Assembly: GCA_036506395.1 (NCBI GenBank)
Contig: DASXRU010000218.1
Location: 1-16,833, forward strand
Source: DASXRU01 sp036506395
GTDB taxonomy: Bacteria > Acidobacteriota > Blastocatellia > Pyrinomonadales > Pyrinomonadaceae
Direction of reading: 5' to 3'
DNA: 16,833 nt
Below, piece after piece: positions 14,915 through 16,833 of this stretch (positions are counted from its first letter, which is position 1; each line of letters begins with the position of its first letter). The notes below the pieces were generated by a model. That model had not been told where the DNA came from. It did not search any database and saw nothing but the letters and a program-made list of their open reading frames with translations. The position numbers and the translations under genes are program-made.

Positions 14915-14936
14915 AGCCTTTCTCTCCTTAGTTAGA

Positions 14937-15178
14937 CCAACCCGCTACGACGGGCGGTGCGGTGTCTCAATCATGACCCACCCGCTACCGCGTGGTGGTA
15001 CTGACCTCACCGGGACCGCAGCCCGAGTGTGTGCGTCGAGACAAAACCCACGCACGCTACCACTGGCCGTGTTAACCACTTGCCCCTCCTGCGTGAATTC
15101 TGCTTTTCTCTGATCTCTGTTCATCCGCGTAAATCTGTGGCTAATTCTGCTCCGCCCGCTTCCGCAGCGGTGCTGATC
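14937..15178. repeat. Cluster of GC-rich hairpin repeats between the two Ku genes
   Basis: One good copy of the hairpin repeat lies at 14975-15018 (CCCACCCGCTACCGCGTGG, then TACTGACCTC and CCGGGACCG). Degenerate relatives lie near 14940 (CCCGCTACGACGGG), 15040-15065 (CGCACGCTACCACTGG) and 15149-15178 (CCGCCCGCTTCCGCAGCGG, then GCTGATC). At 15117-15143 is another common motif, TTCATCCGCGTAAATCTGTG. The last hairpin ends 4 bp from the stop of Ku 2 and might end its transcript. No gene is supported in this gap. Confidence 0.65.
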
Positions 15179-15182
15179 TTTT

Positions 15183-15968
15183 TTAGGCAGCGCGTTTCGC
15201 TTTTTTCACGGCCTTGAGACTACGAGCCAGCATATCGTCCAGCGACGTAGTCTTGCGCTTCGATTTCACCGCATGTAAACGAGGCGCATGTCCTTTGGCT
15301 TTGCGTTCGATAAACTCCATCACGCGATCGCGATACTCATCTTTGTATTCGGCCGGGTTGAACTCGCCTTCCAGCGCCGCCACCAATTGCTTTGCCATCT
15401 TTATTTCATTCTGGGTTGGCTCGCGCCCGGCGGGCTTAGGAAGATCCCGCGCCGAAATCACTTCTTCGGCATTGCGCAGGGTGACGAGCATCAGGTAACC
15501 ATCCTGGGCACGGAGCGCGCCGACATAGGCTTTGTTGCGCATGACCCAGTGGGCAAAGCCTTCCCGCTTGCGTTTCTCAAGAGCTTCCGCGAGCGCGAAG
15601 TAGGCCTTCTCGTCGCCATCGGGCCCCAGGTAGTAAGGTCTTTCAAACCACTGCTGACTGATTGCTTCCGGCGGAACAGACTCAGTGATTTCGATATCGC
15701 GGGAAGGTTTGGGCTCAAGACCCTCCAGCTCTTCGTCGGTGAGCAGCACAAATCTTCCGGGCTCGATCTCATAGCCCTTCTGAATGTCGTCGTTACTGAC
15801 TTCCTCGCCACTCTCCGGGTTGACCATGTGCTGCTTCACGCGCATCAAACCGCGGTCGTCCAGAATGTGAAAACGGACCGTCTTATCGGCAACGGCTGAA
15901 TAAAGCTTCACCGGCACTTTTGTTGAGCCGATTTTTAGCTGGCCTTTCCAGATTGAGCGAGCAGCCAT
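15183..15968 (-). CDS. ku: Ku protein 2 (non-homologous end joining)
   Basis: A 261-aa Ku homologue, clearly different in sequence from Ku 1. It opens with the family signature ARSIWKGQLKIGSTKVPVKL and continues through FHILDDRGL, the Lys/Glu-rich DEELEGLEPKPSRDIEI, YFALAEAL, HWVMRNKAYVGAL and a basic tail with TSLDDMLARSLKAVKK, the motif also seen at the end of Ku 1. ATG at 15968 is chosen because GGAGG lies 10 nt upstream and the family sequence starts there; the 17-residue extension to 16019 is in the neighbouring gene's territory. The ATG overlaps the stop of the small cysteine-rich gene (TAATG), which implies translational coupling. Two Ku proteins may form homo- or heterodimers. No ligD is in the window. 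Confidence 0.95.
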   Translation of the reverse strand: MAARSIWKGQLKIGSTKVPVKLYSAVADKTVRFHILDDRGLMRVKQHMVNPESGEEVSNDDIQKGYEIEPGRFVLLTDEELEGLEPKPSRDIEITESVPPEAISQQWFERPYYLGPDGDEKAYFALAEALEKRKREGFAHWVMRNKAYVGALRAQDGYLMLVTLRNAEEVISARDLPKPAGREPTQNEIKMAKQLVAALEGEFNPAEYKDEYRDRVMEFIERKAKGHAPRLHAVKSKRKTTSLDDMLARSLKAVKKAKRAA

Positions 15969-16183
15969 TAGTTCCGCCCCTCCAATTTCGAATCTCGCGA
16001 GGGAACACAACTCGGGCAAAGATGACCAACTTCAACAGTCTTGATCACGCATAAGGCGCAGACCGGACCATCGCAATCCACGCAATAGAATTCTGTTTGA
16101 TATGCGTACGGGTGATTGCATGCCGGACAGACATCTGTGCCGACTTCCAACCACCAGGGCTGTGCCAGTTTTGTTTTCGCCAT
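15968..16183 (-). CDS. Small eight-cysteine zinc-knuckle protein coupled to Ku
   Basis: A 71-aa protein that I cannot assign to a named family. It contains four CxxC pairs: C19/C22, C34/C37, C42/C45 and C56/C59, plus H24 and H54. The spacing resembles a two-zinc cross-brace as in B-box or RING-like folds. A basic/aromatic start (AKTKLAQPWWLEVG) and a polar tail flank the cysteine core. The stop TAA shares its last base with the Ku 2 ATG, so the two are very likely co-translated and functionally linked. ATG at 16183 is preferred; GGAG is only 2 nt before it, and GTG or TTG starts further upstream would add 8-11 residues. A role as a Ku partner, DNA-end adaptor or regulator is inference from position alone. 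Confidence 0.7.
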   Translation of the reverse strand: MAKTKLAQPWWLEVGTDVCPACNHPYAYQTEFYCVDCDGPVCALCVIKTVEVGHLCPSCVPSRDSKLEGRN

Positions 16184-16225
16184 TTCTCCAAAAATGTAAG
16201 GCACATTCAGTTCCAAAACTAACGA

Positions 16226-16275
16226 TCAGTATTTGCCGGGAGCGCCGAACCAATGACTTGAGTACCTTTGAGTAC
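16226..16275 (-). promoter_or_regulatory. Possible promoter and direct-repeat site before the zinc-knuckle/Ku unit
   Basis: On the minus strand TTGGTT (16253-16248) and TACTGA (16231-16226) have a 16-nt spacer, a weak promoter pattern. Just upstream of it two exact copies of GTACTCAA (16275-16268 and 16265-16258) are spaced 10 bp apart, one helical turn, as expected for an activator site. Confidence 0.3.
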
Positions 16276-16410
16276 GTCTCAGACTTTTCGCTGTGAAGGA
16301 ACTGGCCTTGCAGTTGCATAAGAACAATTGAATTAGCGTCGCTCACAAATCGACAACATGAACAGTCCGAAGATCGTTACGCTATCAAGCGCAGCAAGTT
16401 AGGCTTAGGA

Positions 16411-16818
16411 TTGTTCGCGAAAAAACCCATTCCCAGGGGCAAACGAATTGTCGAATACACCGGGCCTCTTATCCCGAATGAACAAGTCGACAAAAGGCGC
16501 GGCCGGTACTTTTTTGGTGTAAATACGAAGTGGTCAATCGACGGCAGTCCGCGAACCAACATTGCCCGATATATCAATCACTCATGCAAGCCGAATGCAG
16601 AGGCGATCATTTCAGGTCGACGGGTTTGGATTTGGTCCAGAAAGAATATTGCCGCCGGTGAAGAGATAGCCTACGATTTTTCCCAGAGGGAGAAGGGGGA
16701 AAACATAAAAAGGAGAAACTACGATGCGATTCATGATTATTGTAAAGGCCAACGAAGACTCGGAAGCAGGCGTGATGCCAAGCGAGAAAATGCTTACCGA
16801 AATGGGAAAGTTCAATGA
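16411..16818 (+). CDS. SET-domain protein, probably frameshifted at the start
   Basis: A SET-domain lysine-methyltransferase-like protein. The core has RGKRIVEYTG (residues 9-18), ARYINHSCKPNAE (52-64, the cofactor-binding NHSC motif) and GEEIAYDF with the catalytic tyrosine. Only a TTG (16411) is available as start, yet family-like sequence (YAIKRSKLGLGLFA) continues in frame upstream to about 16360. There an ATG at 16358-16360 sits one base out of frame; one extra G after it would give MEQSEDRYAIKRSK. The C-terminus runs 95 bp into the next gene in another frame and lacks post-SET cysteines. So this is either an indel-bearing pseudogene, an assembly error, or a gene using an odd start. Bacterial SET proteins may methylate proteins; the target is unknown. 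Confidence 0.7.
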   Translation: MFAKKPIPRGKRIVEYTGPLIPNEQVDKRRGRYFFGVNTKWSIDGSPRTNIARYINHSCKPNAEAIISGRRVWIWSRKNIAAGEEIAYDFSQREKGENIKRRNYDAIHDYCKGQRRLGSRRDAKRENAYRNGKVQ

Positions 16819-16833
16819 AGAGCTGGCGAAAGC
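16724..16833 (+). CDS. YCII/DGPF-family protein, 5' part only
   Basis: The first 36 codons of a gene cut by the window edge. The sequence begins MRFMIIVKANEDSEAG, then has PSEKMLTEMGKFNEEL, which matches the start of YCII-related (DGPF) proteins, a family of small alpha-beta proteins of mostly unknown function often found with extracytoplasmic sigma factors. AAGGAG at 16710-16715 sits 8 nt before the ATG, a strong ribosome site. It overlaps the out-of-frame tail of the SET reading frame, which suggests that tail is not natural. Confidence 0.8.
   Translation, partial: MRFMIIVKANEDSEAGVMPSEKMLTEMGKFNEELAK

Overview
The window reads as a chromosomal segment of an Acidobacteriota bacterium, most likely of the Blastocatellia/Pyrinomonadaceae type. 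The grounds are a 'VWFA-related Acidobacterial domain' protein, a fragment resembling a C-terminal domain I associate with secreted acidobacterial proteins, and many dispersed palindromic repeats between genes. The placement is an inference from gene content; no marker gene proves it. No phage, plasmid or transposase gene is visible.

Layout. Positions 46-4800 hold cinA (minus), an isocitrate/isopropylmalate-type dehydrogenase (plus), a lipoprotein M28 peptidase (minus) and a Fur-family regulator (minus). Two different palindromic elements separate these genes. A tRNA-Leu(UAA) lies at 4976-5061. Positions 5145-10059 form an amino-acid biosynthesis block: leuA, pheA (chorismate mutase-prephenate dehydratase) and a DAHP synthase all read on the minus strand, and a LysR regulator diverges from leuA. 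Positions 10192-10901 hold a small membrane-type ORF, a terminator-like hairpin and an apparently orphaned C-terminal domain. Next come a secreted PrxQ/BCP-type peroxiredoxin (plus), a GNAT acetyltransferase (minus) and the secreted VWA protein (plus). Positions 14081-16183 carry two non-identical Ku genes and a tiny eight-cysteine protein, all on the minus strand. The small protein's stop overlaps the start of the second Ku. The right edge has a damaged-looking SET-domain gene and the start of a YCII-family gene.

How the genes work together. DAHP synthase makes the first shikimate-pathway intermediate and PheA turns the end product, chorismate, toward phenylalanine. LeuA commits carbon to leucine, and the divergent LysR protein is a natural candidate regulator. 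The Ku pair points to non-homologous end joining; no LigD ligase lies in this window. The most unusual material is the Ku/zinc-knuckle unit (Ku1 has no ordinary start codon in frame) and the structured repeats, one family of which shows a compensatory base-pair change between copies.
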